Of a stretch of 64,000 bases of DNA, positions 1-11,810 are shown in pieces (positions within the stretch are counted from its first letter, which is position 1; each line of letters opens with the position of its first letter). The notes under the pieces are model-generated. The model did not search any database and was not told where the DNA came from. It saw nothing but the letters and a program-made list of their open reading frames with translations. The position numbers and the translations under genes are program-made. The DNA is from Eudromia elegans (Eukaryota; Chordata; Aves; Tinamiformes; Tinamidae): contig PTEX01000293.1 of assembly GCA_003342815.1 (NCBI GenBank), positions 324,172 through 388,171 of the forward strand. The letters are read 5' to 3'.

Positions 1-3000
1 TGTTCAGGTCTGTGAATATCACCATCAGAAAGTGTTTTTTGTCCTAGGCTTCCCATCTTTGAGCATTTAGACTGTTTTTTAATATTCTTTAGGCTGTCTT
101 TAACCAGTGTCTCCAATCCCCCTATTGTTGTGCCTATTCTCTGAACACAGAATAATATGAAATATATCCAAAATAAAACACTGTAAGCAATCAACCAGTC
201 TTTGAATTAAGTAATATCCTGGAATTAAGAGAAATATTTTTATATTTGTTGAAGTATCCTTTGTCACATTAGAGTTCATTCATCTTCAAAATAAAGAGTT
301 CTATTATGTTTGCAAATTTGTTGCAAATTAGCTGGCTTCGTTTCAGCAAAATTTAAATCCATATCCTATGTAAGTGCCTTCTGAGAAAATGCACAGTCGT
401 CTTGAGCTAGGTCTGGCTTGCGCAAGCAAACTACCTAGGTAGCATTGCCCACCAAGGAAGGGGTGAGGTCTACTTCTTGGGTGCAGTTAGAAGAAACACA
501 CGGAGCCTTCCCAAAGAAGTGAAACCAATAGTTGTAATATTCTGGTGGGGAAAAAATGGTAACTTTGGAGTACGCACTAAGAATGGCTTCCAGCCGCATG
601 CGGACTGTAAGCTCTTACTTGAAGTCTGGGGCAAGCATGAATGTTTAACAGTGACCATCTAAATAGTGTCCAAGGGTGACAACCAGTCTTTCCTTTCATT
701 CAGTTTTGTTGTAAAAATCATTAAACATTCTCCAAAGTCCGGTTTTAGCCTGCTGAACTGTTGCCCCCGGCTAGCAGCTCTCTCAAAAAGGTGAGCGGCG
801 TTGGATAAATGTGGGCATTGAAAAAATCCATTGAGCCGCTACGAGTACCTGAGAGTGAAGTCGGCAGTGAGGCACGTATGGCAGTGAGATCCCGTGCTGA
901 ACGTGCTCCAGGTTTCTCCGTTTGTTGCATACATAAGAATACCAGAAATTCTTGGCTTTCAAAACCATTTCCTTTATCTCAAATTAAAGAGGCTAAAGAG
1001 AATTTGCTGTTGCTGTATTGAAACTGCCAAGTAATAAATCATCATCTGATATTTATAGCCCCCAATTAAGACTGGTGATTCAGACACACTGCTGACCATT
1101 TAGCAGTGAACTCTAATAATCCAATCTGGAGCAGTAAGGAAAGGAATAGCTTTCTGATGTGAAGTAAGACAAGTAATTTCCTATTTAAAATTTGATTAGA
1201 TAAAATCTTTTGAACATGTGCTTGTAAAGGAACAGCCTGTTTAAATATGTATGGTGCTGCAGCACGTGCTGCACACTTACAACTGAGCCCAGCAAGAACA
1301 TCTCGGTAACCTGAGCGTGCCGGGGGGAGGCGGAGTGCCCAGGGCTGAAACCTGTCACGATGGGGCTCCTGCACAATGGAAGGATTAGAGCTGGGGGCAG
1401 GGGGGAGAAAGGCAGTTCTCATCCTTTCCAAAAAAAAAAGCACAAAACCCTTCTTGTATCACAAAAGTGTCTTTTTCCAAAACAGAAACATTTGGTACCG
1501 AATGCAATTAGCCAAACATTATTTGGGGGGGATGTTTTTGTTTATTTTATTTTTAATTAAGAAAAAAAGAAAATACAGATTCAAACTGGCGTATTTTGCT
1601 GCCTGAGGAAAAATTCATAGTTTGTAAAGCCATCTAGTAAGCTTGGTTTTTCCAGTCAGAGAGATCATCTTGATTTAAAGGCATTCAGGAGTTGAATTCA
1701 TTTTAGAATTCAGGAGTAAAGAATAAAAGAGAAAAAAAAGAAAAGAGAGAGAGAGAGAAGAGGCCTAATTCTGCCCTGGTAGGCAACATCCACAGGAATT
1801 TTTCCTCTTGAATTAATGAGGTGATAATTGGCACCAACAAAGGAAGGATTGAATTCTGTTACCCTCACTTTTCCTGAGCAGGAATTAATGCTACAGTGGG
1901 GACCCTTGCACCTAAGAGGTTGCCTGCACGCTTATTGCTCAGGCTGGATTGCAGCGACAGGGCCTGCCTGTCCCAAATACAGAAAATTATATTGCTTCAA
2001 GTTAAAGAATCATGAACCAGTGGCCCTGTCTTTTTATCATGTCCTGATTTCTGTAAATCACAGAGCTGACGGCAGCCTTTCAAAATTAGCTGTTGGTAGT
2101 ACAGGATGGTCTCAAAACTGGGATACTGTCCCATCCCAAGTTAGAGGCCAGCATCCCATTGCACAGTGTAGTACAACTGTAGCCAAAATGGAACATTTTC
2201 TTTTTTTTCATTCATCATAAAAAAATACATGCATAGTAGTCCTGGGAATAATTAAAAAATACTGGTTTTGAAAGGTGACCAACTACTCAGGTGCATTAGA
2301 AATAGTTTTTCTCTTTTCCTAGACCCTTCATTTTTTGTGAAGGTGTCAGACACTACAGTATACGGAGCTTAAGAATTTGAAAAATGTGCTCATATATTCT
2401 AGGTGCCTGGAAAAGATGTGCTGAATTTGAATTCATTCCACAGGACCTCAGTGGGGAATTTTTTTCCTTTGAGTTTCTTGCCTTACGCTCTTGGGTAAGG
2501 AGCAGCCGTCACCATCTGCACTACCATGCGTGGAAGCAACTAGTGGATAGGTCTGCGAGAGGGGAGGAGGACATGGGGAGGATCTCATGGTGGAAAGGGA
2601 CGCCTCGAAAGAGGAGCATGGGTGGAAATGAAGGGTGCTGGGTAAATATGCAGAATCTCCTGCCTGCTATAGGTAGAGCAAAGTCCATTCTGTGGCCTGG
2701 GCTTTGGTGTTGCCTTGCAGTTCCTGCTCCTGGTTTATATGCCCATCAGTGGTGGGTCTGTAGGATATACGGGTCTGTTCGGTTGAGTAGGAGACTGCTG
2801 TCTGCCTGCAGACTGGTGTTAGGCTTTTATTCTCTTGACATAAACTCCACATGGGTATCATGAACTGGGAAGAGCTTAATAAAAAAACCCCACTTTAATC
2901 ATATTCTGAAGTCCTGTGACATGGCAGCAGATGCTTGACAACTTGTCAGTAAATGAAAAAGATGCATGACACTAATGGGGACACAACTGTGGTTCCGTCT

Positions 3001-3924
3001 CATACCTGAGTGCATCACAGGAAATGCCCAGTGGGAATCTCCCCATTAATCCCCCCAAAACGAGTCATCAGTGTCCATCCCTGAGAGTAAAAAATTACAA
3101 TTCTTTTGATTTAATGCAGAAGACTAGCTACTGTCAGCTCTACTTGCTGCTTTAAAATCAGTTGGCATACTCTTTGTCAAGAAAATTTCCATAATCTGTG
3201 TCACAACACAAATTGGGAGTGTGTTGTATCAAAGAAGATTTGAAATGAATTTTTTAAATGTAGATAAATCATACACTTCTCTGCAAACTATATGAAAATA
3301 TATTGCAGACTATAAAGGGATCTGCTCTCTAAAGAAATATGCAAGCATAGAAAATATTTTTATGTATGTATAAATATACCAAAAGACCATCAATCTACAA
3401 AATACATGCAAAGAAGGTTTTGTAAGAAGTAAGCAAATTATAAATTCCTAGAGTGACAGTTTTCTTCCACAGATTATGCAAACATTGCATCCGCTTCAAG
3501 TGAAGTTGTATTTTATTAAAAATGTAACTCCTGATAAAATACATGTAACATTTGAATAGCAATTTAGAATTTATATTATTCTTTCCTTATAAAATGATAT
3601 TGAAAAACTGAATTGAACTAACACAAGTGTATTCAATATGCATGAAATTCCTATTTAGTCTGTAAGATGCAGAAGAGAGCAATAGCACCCGTTTCCAGGT
3701 GTTGTAATTACTGTGTCACCATTTGTAAAGCATTTACGTAAAGTGCAGTACTGCCAACCATGTGCAAAGTCTCTGCATCTTGTTAAACACCAGGTCATTG
3801 ATTTCAAATCGTTTACCTTGTGATGATATTGGTAAGTGCGATGCAATTCATCACCACTTGGGTTTACATAATAAAACACCATCTCTTATTTTTTATGTGT
3901 TCTTTCAGGTAGACTTAGCTGTTA
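1..3924. other. Non-coding DNA, no gene recognised
   Basis: Mostly AT-rich, especially 2870-3660, with scattered short open frames on both strands that have no family signature. Apart from the purine tract near 1.7 kb I see no repeat family, RNA gene or exon with convincing splice sites. Probably intron or intergenic. Confidence 0.6.
1725..1763. repeat. Purine tract with (AG)n microsatellite
   Basis: An uninterrupted run of A and G of about 39 bases, with alternating AG at 1744-1758. Simple-sequence DNA, probably polymorphic. Confidence 0.9.
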
Positions 3925-4175
3925 TCCGAGCGCTGCCTGGGCAAGGGGCAGTGCCCAGAGGAGCCGCGTGCGGCACTGGGGAGCCAGGGCAGGTCAGACT
4001 GGTGTGGCATTACTGAGCCTTAGCTCATCCTCACAGCCCTCAGCAAGGCTGGGCGCTCTCAGCCCCGCCACGCCGAGCCCCAGGCCCCGGCACAGCGTGT
4101 GCTGCGTGGCGGGCGCCGGGCACGGGGAGCCCCTGTGGCACAAGCGGCCTGCGAGGTCTGCACGTGTGGAATCTC
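3925..4175. promoter_or_regulatory. CpG-rich island in otherwise AT-rich non-coding DNA
   Basis: By hand count there are roughly nineteen CpGs in about 250 bases, densest at 4065-4165, while the surrounding kilobases are AT-rich and CpG-poor. The boundaries are abrupt. No core promoter element or first exon can be asserted. The overlapping open frame at 3968-4300 has no recognised domain. Candidate alternative promoter, enhancer or non-coding RNA start. Confidence 0.45.
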
Positions 4176-7100
4176 CTTTCTCCCAGGGGCTTGTTCAGCT
4201 CACTGATACAGTAAACGTGGTACCCGAGACTGCATTAGTACTGCAGCCTTCCAGTGTAAGGCTTTTGTTCTTAGGAGGTGTCAAGATATTACGAGCTTAA
4301 GGAGATTTGTCCTGAAAAGAATTTAGAGAAAATTGCTTTCTAATGTTAGTGTTAGTGACTTAAAATGCCCATCATCCAGTGTGTGACTGCGAAACCCCAA
4401 CTGTATGTGCAAATGTAATACCGGATCGGTGGGAAGCTTATACCTTTTTTTCTTGAAAGCTCCTTTTAATATTCTTGTTTCATACTTCATTAGACTAAGA
4501 TAATGTGCTGTTTGGAGCTAAGAAAAACTACCTGCCGTGAGTTACAGGGATACTTGATCTGATGATTAAGTATATTCTTAATTGAATACCCTTTTTTATG
4601 AAAAAAATAAACAACATGTTGAAATTAAATTACTACAGCCATAATGCACTGCGCCAAAAGAGAGATTTTGTTTGGGTTATTTTCTAATACATTTATTTGA
4701 CTTGGAGACTTAGATGCTATCACTGATCAGAACAAATGCATCATTTCAGAATGGACAACAGGAATTATTCCCCACGCACCCTAATTGTGGATATAAATGA
4801 ATAAAGCCTCTACATTAGAATCAGTCAGATACATTTAACAATATACAGATGGAAAACCAGCGAGCTATATGGCTGTGGTCTTTTTTTCCTGATTGATGTA
4901 ATGGCTTGAATAGTAATGTTAGGAGTAAATCCTGGATAGTGCAGAGAAGCATTTGGTAAGGGGCTTCTTGAGGGCTTCAGTGTGACAATTTCTTTAGAAA
5001 TGTAAAAATGAGAAAATTGTTTCATCAGTTGGCTTCCATGTGGGCTAAAACCCTATGCATGTGTATGGTTTAGTTGTTTTTAGTGGTTAGTTTTCATACT
5101 GTCTCAAACTATCAAGGCTTTACAAATGGTGGAGGGTTATATTTCTATTTAATTAAATAAACCAGCTCTGAGCTGACTAGCAGGAGTTTCAGATTAGCTC
5201 CTCAGAGTGTCTGTAGGTATTAAACACCTAAGGCATTTTTTACTTCCATGCTGTAGTTCTTATTCAGTGTCGAAATGGTCCCCAAACAGCTTTGCAAAGG
5301 GTTTGTGCTTTCTGCAACAGCGACTAAATGGGGAACCCCTAAATGCATTATCCCCCTCCAAACACCGCTCTCCTTCACCCGTCAACTAATACAGTTCTGT
5401 GGAGCAATCCCGTGGATGTTGTTTCTCATAGTTTCTCACGGATGTTGCTGAGAAGTATAAATAAAAAGAAAAAAAATCTGCTCTAAGTTTTTTTTTTCCC
5501 AAGCCAAAGTGTTCCCTTTATTATATTCTGTCAAAAATCCAGATTATTAACGTGTCAAGATTTTATTGTAGCTCCACAGGATCTGTCATCGTAGTTAATA
5601 TCAGTTAAGTACCTGCCCTCAGTGTTTCAGCTTTCTTTTGAATATGTATTAAAAAATCACACAAGTTTTGAGTAAGATAGTACCTTAGCAAAAAATTAAT
5701 TGCTGCATATAATGAACTCACATTGCTCCTGTATGCTCTATCAAAATAAAATTATCTCCAACTTTAAATAATATTTATTTTAAAAATGTAAAACAGATCA
5801 TCATTGAAGATGAACAGACATGGCCCCTTGCCAGAAGAACAATCAGATTTTCTACTGCAGAATATATAGAAAATCATAACAAATGTAATTACCTGTTACC
5901 ACTGCTAAAGGCCCTTCATATTTTAGCACTCTTGAGATTTAACAGATTGTATCACATCTTCCTGATTAACAATTGTGATGGAGAAATGAAACAGTCAGGC
6001 ATTCTGAAATTAAAAATAAATATGACTCGAATTTGAGAAAAGTATCTGAATGACTTCAGTTTAAAATAATGTCACTGCTTACCATAAATGTCCAAACTTC
6101 ACTCTATTTTCTCAAACTGTATGAATTATTTGTTGCCTGTGAATAAATATCATTTATTTAGATTTAGCATTCTCAAACCTTCTGTCACCTTTCCGTCCTC
6201 TCTTAGATAATCCATGTAGTATTCAAAATCTCTCTATTTTTTTTTTTCCTGGAATTTTTTGGGGTGCTTTTGTGATACCAGCACATTTTAACATCACAGA
6301 AGTCTCAGATCGCAAACCCACGTTCTCTTTGAGGGAGGTTAAAGGAAATCCCAGGTGCTGCAGTAGGTCTCACTGGCGGAAAGATCCTTTTTCTGATCAG
6401 GGCTGCATAAACAGGTAGGACAGCATCACTTCTGGCGTGCATGGACAGAGGGAAAGACAGGTTTTGTCTGTGAAATATAGAAACAAAGTTTAGCTCTGTG
6501 TTTCTTACTAGCATTCTTGCTGTGTTGCTTGTGAGCGTAGAGGTTACCTACTGCTTTTCTGGCACTCTCTCAAAAGCTCCTGCTGCCTCGTGAGTTAGGT
6601 ACTGGGGTGCTCAGGATGGGAGCAAGATTACCAGGATGGCCTTGCTGCTCACACAGCTGTGCTGGTCGCCGTGTCCTTGGGCCCTGCCAAAGCTGCTGCT
6701 GCTTTTCCCAGTTTTCCTCTGCTTCCTTCATTCTGCTCCCAGGCCCCCTGCAGCCGCCCTGCCGAGTGCTCCCGCTGAGCTCCTTGGCTTAACTAAGCCC
6801 CGGCTTACAAGGCTGCTTTTCCTGGAAGCACTGCAGCCTTATCACACATAGGGCTGTATGTGATCATAGTAAATCTATTTGAGCCTAATTCTCCCCTAAT
6901 TCTTTGCAAGCCTTCAGTGCCAATCAGAAGGATCTTTCCAACATCCTCCAGACACCATACCCTCTCTCAGTTTGAGTTTGCAGTTTCTAAAACCTGGCAT
7001 TGCACAATCAGCAAACAAGAACCATCACCCTTGAGCATTTGGTGCCAACTGCCCTGTTTTGGAGTGCGCTGGCACCGGCTGCAGCGAGACATGCCAAGGC

Positions 7101-10100
7101 CAAACACAGGACATGTAGACAAGAGCAGGAGCTTTAAACTCCTCTGGACTTAGTCTTGCTAACAGGAACAGTACGTAGGGTCATTTTCTTTATGTGGCAG
7201 TGATTCAAGAGGAGAAGTAATATCTTGTTAGTGTCCAGAGAGCACCCCAAGCTAATCCTGTCAGTGCACAAGTAATGCCTGCAGCAGAGCGGGCCTCGCT
7301 GGCTTGAAGAGAAGTGGAGGCCCGTGCTCACGCCAACACGACGGATGCATTTCAAAGGCCTCAGCTCAGGAAAATGCTAAAGCAAATGCTTAGTTAGATC
7401 TCCCTCTCTCACAATTAGGGCTGTTCATATGCTTAAGTTTAGCTGATTTGTTAGACTGAAAGCAGATGAGAACAAGTTTGCTCTGAGCTTTCCCTTGCAT
7501 CAAAACAGATTTTCTTAACACTTCCTGTGGTGCAGTGAGAATATCGCAGATTTCCTTCCCTGGTGGCTGCCTTTGTAGCTTGCTGCCTCTGAGGAGCTGT
7601 TGTAGCAAGGGAACCCACTGGTTCCCCTGCTGCTTCCTCTGGTTTCATTTGGGAGATGCGAGGGGCCTCTGCCCCTCTGAGAGGGTGAATTTTGTTCTGT
7701 GTTGGGAAGCGCTCAGAGACTGAGGCAGTGATAACTAAGTCAAGTCCCCTGTTCTATCTGCTATGCAGAGTAATGCGCTATCTGATGAGGTCACATCAGA
7801 AATCACATTATCCCTTCAAATCACCTATTTCTCTGCCTACTAATCAAATGGCAGTTTGAGGAGTTTTACAGCTTGCCATTAGGCTGCAGCTCTGGCTCTG
7901 GGACTGGCTCTAACAGGACTTGCAGCATGTGCACGTGCTCTTGCACACACCCCCAGCATCGCCCGCGTTCGTGTGGGAGCCCGATCAGCCTCCTCCTGTA
8001 GCCATCTTCAGCATGTGCCAGGCAGACCAACCCCTTCGCCTTTGCCTTCCCAGCTGCGCGTTACAGGCTCCCATTCCTTTAACTTAGGCAAGCACCACGT
8101 GCTCCCCAACCAGCAGGAGAGTGCCAGATGCAGCAACAGGAATCGTGCAGCCCCTCTGTCCTTTGCTGGTCTCCTCTCTGAAACACCCGACTGTGATCAA
8201 AAGGAAAATTGCTATAATCAGCCTAAAACATGAAAACAGTTGAAGCAGCATCAACAGGTATTTCCGCCCCATAGAAGCAGCTGCTCGGCATTTATGCAGC
8301 TTAACAAAACAAAGTGAGGCCTTCCCGCTTGATTTGCTGTCTTATTCATAAATATCAAATGTTATAGTTATTGCTGTGTCATAATTTAAGGTGTATTTGT
8401 ACCATTGAAAAAAGCTGTCGGTATTGCAGGATGGTATAACCAATACAAAATACTTAAATGTGCCTATGAAACTTAAAAATTATGGTTTTTTCATAAAAGC
8501 AGAGTCTCAGTAGCTTTAAGGGGTCTAGCAAAGACAGACTGCATTTCAGCACGCTTTAAGCACGCTTCTCGGGCAACGTGCTAATATTGTGCCTAGCTGT
8601 ATTGTCTGCAGGAACTAGGCACAATCCTCTAGGTGTGCAGAAGTTAGATAAGGAGTAATTCTTTTGTATAATAGCATCCCTTGTGTAGTCTTCTGTGCAA
8701 TGCAATAACATTAATTCAGCTTCTTTCCATGGAGCTTATCTTGTGTCCCAGCATTGAGGTGTACTTCTCTTGCATTTTACCTGGGCAGCAAGTATTTTCT
8801 AACTTGACTGTGTTGAAGTCCAGCATAGGTACTGTACAAAGCAGCTGTGATTCCAGAGCCAGCCCATAACTGCACGTATACTCTTGCAACATGATTCTCT
8901 TGAATTACAGTGTCACTCACCTATCATTTAAATATCCTGTTCCTCATGAGTCTGATAAGTTCTTTTTGTCTATATTTGTCTGAATACACCATTTAACCTT
9001 TTGTTCAGGGGATTCATAACTGCAGTTAAAGCCAGAAAAGAGAGAATCCTCAGCTCCTTACTTCAGCCTGAAAAATCTCGTGTCTTGGAAATTTGACTTG
9101 GCCTTCCCCTGTTTTGCAGGAAACACTTAGATCTTTGCTAGCATGCAAAAAAATGGCTCAAACTAGAGAAGAGTTTAGGAATACAGTCTGTCGCTAGCAA
9201 TCTGACCTTCTCCAAAACTTCTCCAAACATATTTGTGTTTTATGTTTCTAGTTACATGTGCTCACTGGAGTAAGTCAGAAGGCTGAGACATTGCAAAGAA
9301 AGTGTCATAAAGGTATGATCATTCATTGATAAGCCAGTCACTCTCATGGACTGCCAGGCAAGCAGGATGTCACCCAAGATAAGTTCACTCTGAGAAGCAA
9401 GAAAAGACTGAAAGGGGTCTGAAACTATTTAATCCACTGCCTGTTATCACAGCAGCCAAATCCTGCCTTTTGTAAAATTAATTGTGTGGATTTTAAAACT
9501 TGTTTTTGAAAGAGAATTTTGCCCCTGCTACTCCAGTTAGGTATAGCCCCTCCAGCCTTTCCTTCTCAGATGGTGAGACAGCAGCTTCCAGCCAAACTCT
9601 GTCTTTAGCTCAGCTTGCCAGTAGTCCTATTCTAGAACTAGCCACATAACACACTTCTTCATCACCTAACAGGTTTTTAAGATCAGCCTTTCATTCCCTT
9701 AACCCTCCTGCAACTCTTTTTCTATCTCATTTATCTAGACTTTTTTTTTTCCTACTTGCAATAAACTCTCTAGCTTATAACAAAATTTCACCCATAGAAC
9801 TTTATGTATTAATAAAACTTGGTAGTTTAACTGTCTGCTTCCTTGACTTCTGTCTTTGAGATGATCCAGTGTGAGGTTCTATTCCTTCATACTGCCACGC
9901 TCTTCTGGCTAGGCATTAACTCGTGTGTTCAATGTCAAGATTATTAGTGACAATAAAAAACATAATTGGACCTTGGAGACTTCCTGCTTCAGCCCTGTAA
10001 ACTTCCCTTTCAGTGTTACACCTGCCTTTTCCTTTTAATACCTCTTTACCACTTTTATGATGGCTGTGTTCGTGTCCTGCTTTCATCTATCTTTGGCACC

Positions 10101-11474
10101 ATGTTTGAGACATCAATGTCTTGAAGAGGTTAGAATACATGAACTGAATCCACCTATGATACTTCTGTGTTACACTCAGTACCGTTTTCCATTCCCTTTC
10201 CTATCGTATCTTATCTTAACTGCAAAATGGATTTGACATGCTTGAGCACTGCTGGAGTCAGCATTATGGCCCTGGGCTACCTGCCTCTGCTTTAATTTCA
10301 TTCCTTAGCACAGGTGCCACTTACATGGCGCTGAGATAGAGCCGATTAAACATTGCTGTCACCTGGGACCCAGCACACACCCTCCGGCCACTGCCCAGGA
10401 GCCCATTTAAGCTCCCTGAAGGGGCTGAATTTCCTGGTTTGACCTTGAGGACCTACTTCCTGGGCTGGTGGTTCCTGAGACCTGCTGCTACCCTGCTCTG
10501 CTTGCCTGGCTCAGGTTCTAGAGGCTTGTGTCCCATAGGTGAGTCTGCTGCAGCCCTGGGCTGCCTGCCCCGGTTGCGAGGAGCAGCCCCCACTGCTCCC
10601 TGTGCAGCTGCACACAAGCTGGGCTCTTCCAGGGGTTGACCTGGGCCTCAGTTCTGGGCTTTCTGTAGCAAAGGGAATGCTTTGCCAGAGAGTCTCTTCC
10701 CCAAGAGCCACCTCTAGTGTGGGGGTGCATGGTGTAATACACCCTTACCCTAGCTAGAAGGTGGGTTTCACAGCTCCTGGAAAGCTCGAGTGACCCTTAT
10801 GCTTGCTGTACAAAATCATGAAGTCCAGCTCCCTTCCCTGCCATGGCAGCACATGCCTTTCTCTTCCTAAGAATAGTGAAAAGTCTTATCTGAGGCATGC
10901 CTTGTTTTTCACAAAACAGTTGCAATGGAAGTGAGGCTGCAGATCTGTCAGTAATGTGATTTTCTTCTCTTTTATGCCTTCATTGTAGTGAATTATATAG
11001 TTTATTGTTTAAATACACTTATCATGATAAAGCATAATGGCCTTAAAAGCGAAATGTTTTTGCTCTCTTAAGAGGGCTGTTTCAGTGTAATGATGACAGG
11101 AGTGGAGTTTAGTGCACTAGAGGAAAAATGGTAGAATGTGACTGTAGGGAGGAGCAGTCACCAAAAGATGCTTTTCTAATAACTGCAATGGTGGGGAAAG
11201 GGAGGGAGACAGGTACAAGACATTTACCCTTCCGTTGAAAAGGAATCCTGCTTATCAGATGTGCTCAGTGAGGTGGGATTGCAGCTTGGGGGTAAGAGCT
11301 TTGTGGAGGAGGGAGCATTGAGCAGAATAGCTGGAGAACCTGGGCAAGGAGCCTGTTTTGTTCTGCCTGAACACTTCATTTTGGTAACTCTTAAACGTGC
11401 TGTTACAGCTGACTCTGCTCATGTTTTGTAATAGCAGTTATGCTAAGATTTGAGAGGAGAGTTTTATGTGTGTG
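4176..11474. other. Non-coding DNA, no gene recognised
   Basis: AT-rich from 4300 to 6300, with moderately GC-rich islets near 6600-6850, 7900-8150 and 10440-10760. These islets generate open frames on both strands without recognisable domains. No transposon ends, tRNA or rRNA were noticed. Confidence 0.6.
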
Positions 11475-11810
11475 TGTTTTTTCTTAACAGAAACCCTTTA
11501 TTTTGTAAGGGTACAATTTGGCAGTGTACTTGTGCTCATTGCTTTGTTGTGTTTTGCTGCCTTCCAGTTGGGTTTGGCTAAGCCAACTTTGCTGCTTTGC
11601 TTTTTGCTCTTGGCAATCGCAGCGTGCCTGGGGCACATTCTTGCCTTGCAGTGGGTCTCGGTAGAAGTGCCCCTCGATCATGCAGGACTTCATGTCACTC
11701 TAACAGATCTCCTGGTAGAAGAGCAGAGCGCTGCAGTGAGCCATATATAAGCGGTGTAGCTGACATGAGCAATGACAACCCCTCTGGTTGGCACTGAGAA
11801 ACAGCCAGTG
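11475..11810 (-). pseudogene. Possible retrocopy (processed pseudogene) of an unidentified mRNA, 3' end preserved
   Basis: Read on the minus strand, the segment ends with AATAAA, about a dozen bases, then an A-rich run (AAGAAAAAAC, near 11474-11486). This is the arrangement of an mRNA 3' end copied into DNA. The preceding sequence (down to about 11690) is Lys/Ala-codon-rich in one minus frame, with words such as AAGAGCAAAAAGCAAAGC, reminiscent of small basic proteins. The open frame MKSCMIEGHFYRDP... at 11484-11693 is uninterrupted, but I do not recognise the product. The plus-strand frame at 11466-11750, which looks hydrophobic, would then be its shadow. Alternatives are a real antisense non-coding transcript end, or chance. 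Confidence 0.3.

Noticed and set aside
2384..2863. 159-codon plus-strand open frame
   Set aside because: No domain, no upstream promoter or splice signal tied to it, and a Trp/Ser/Arg-rich composition typical of untranslated DNA.
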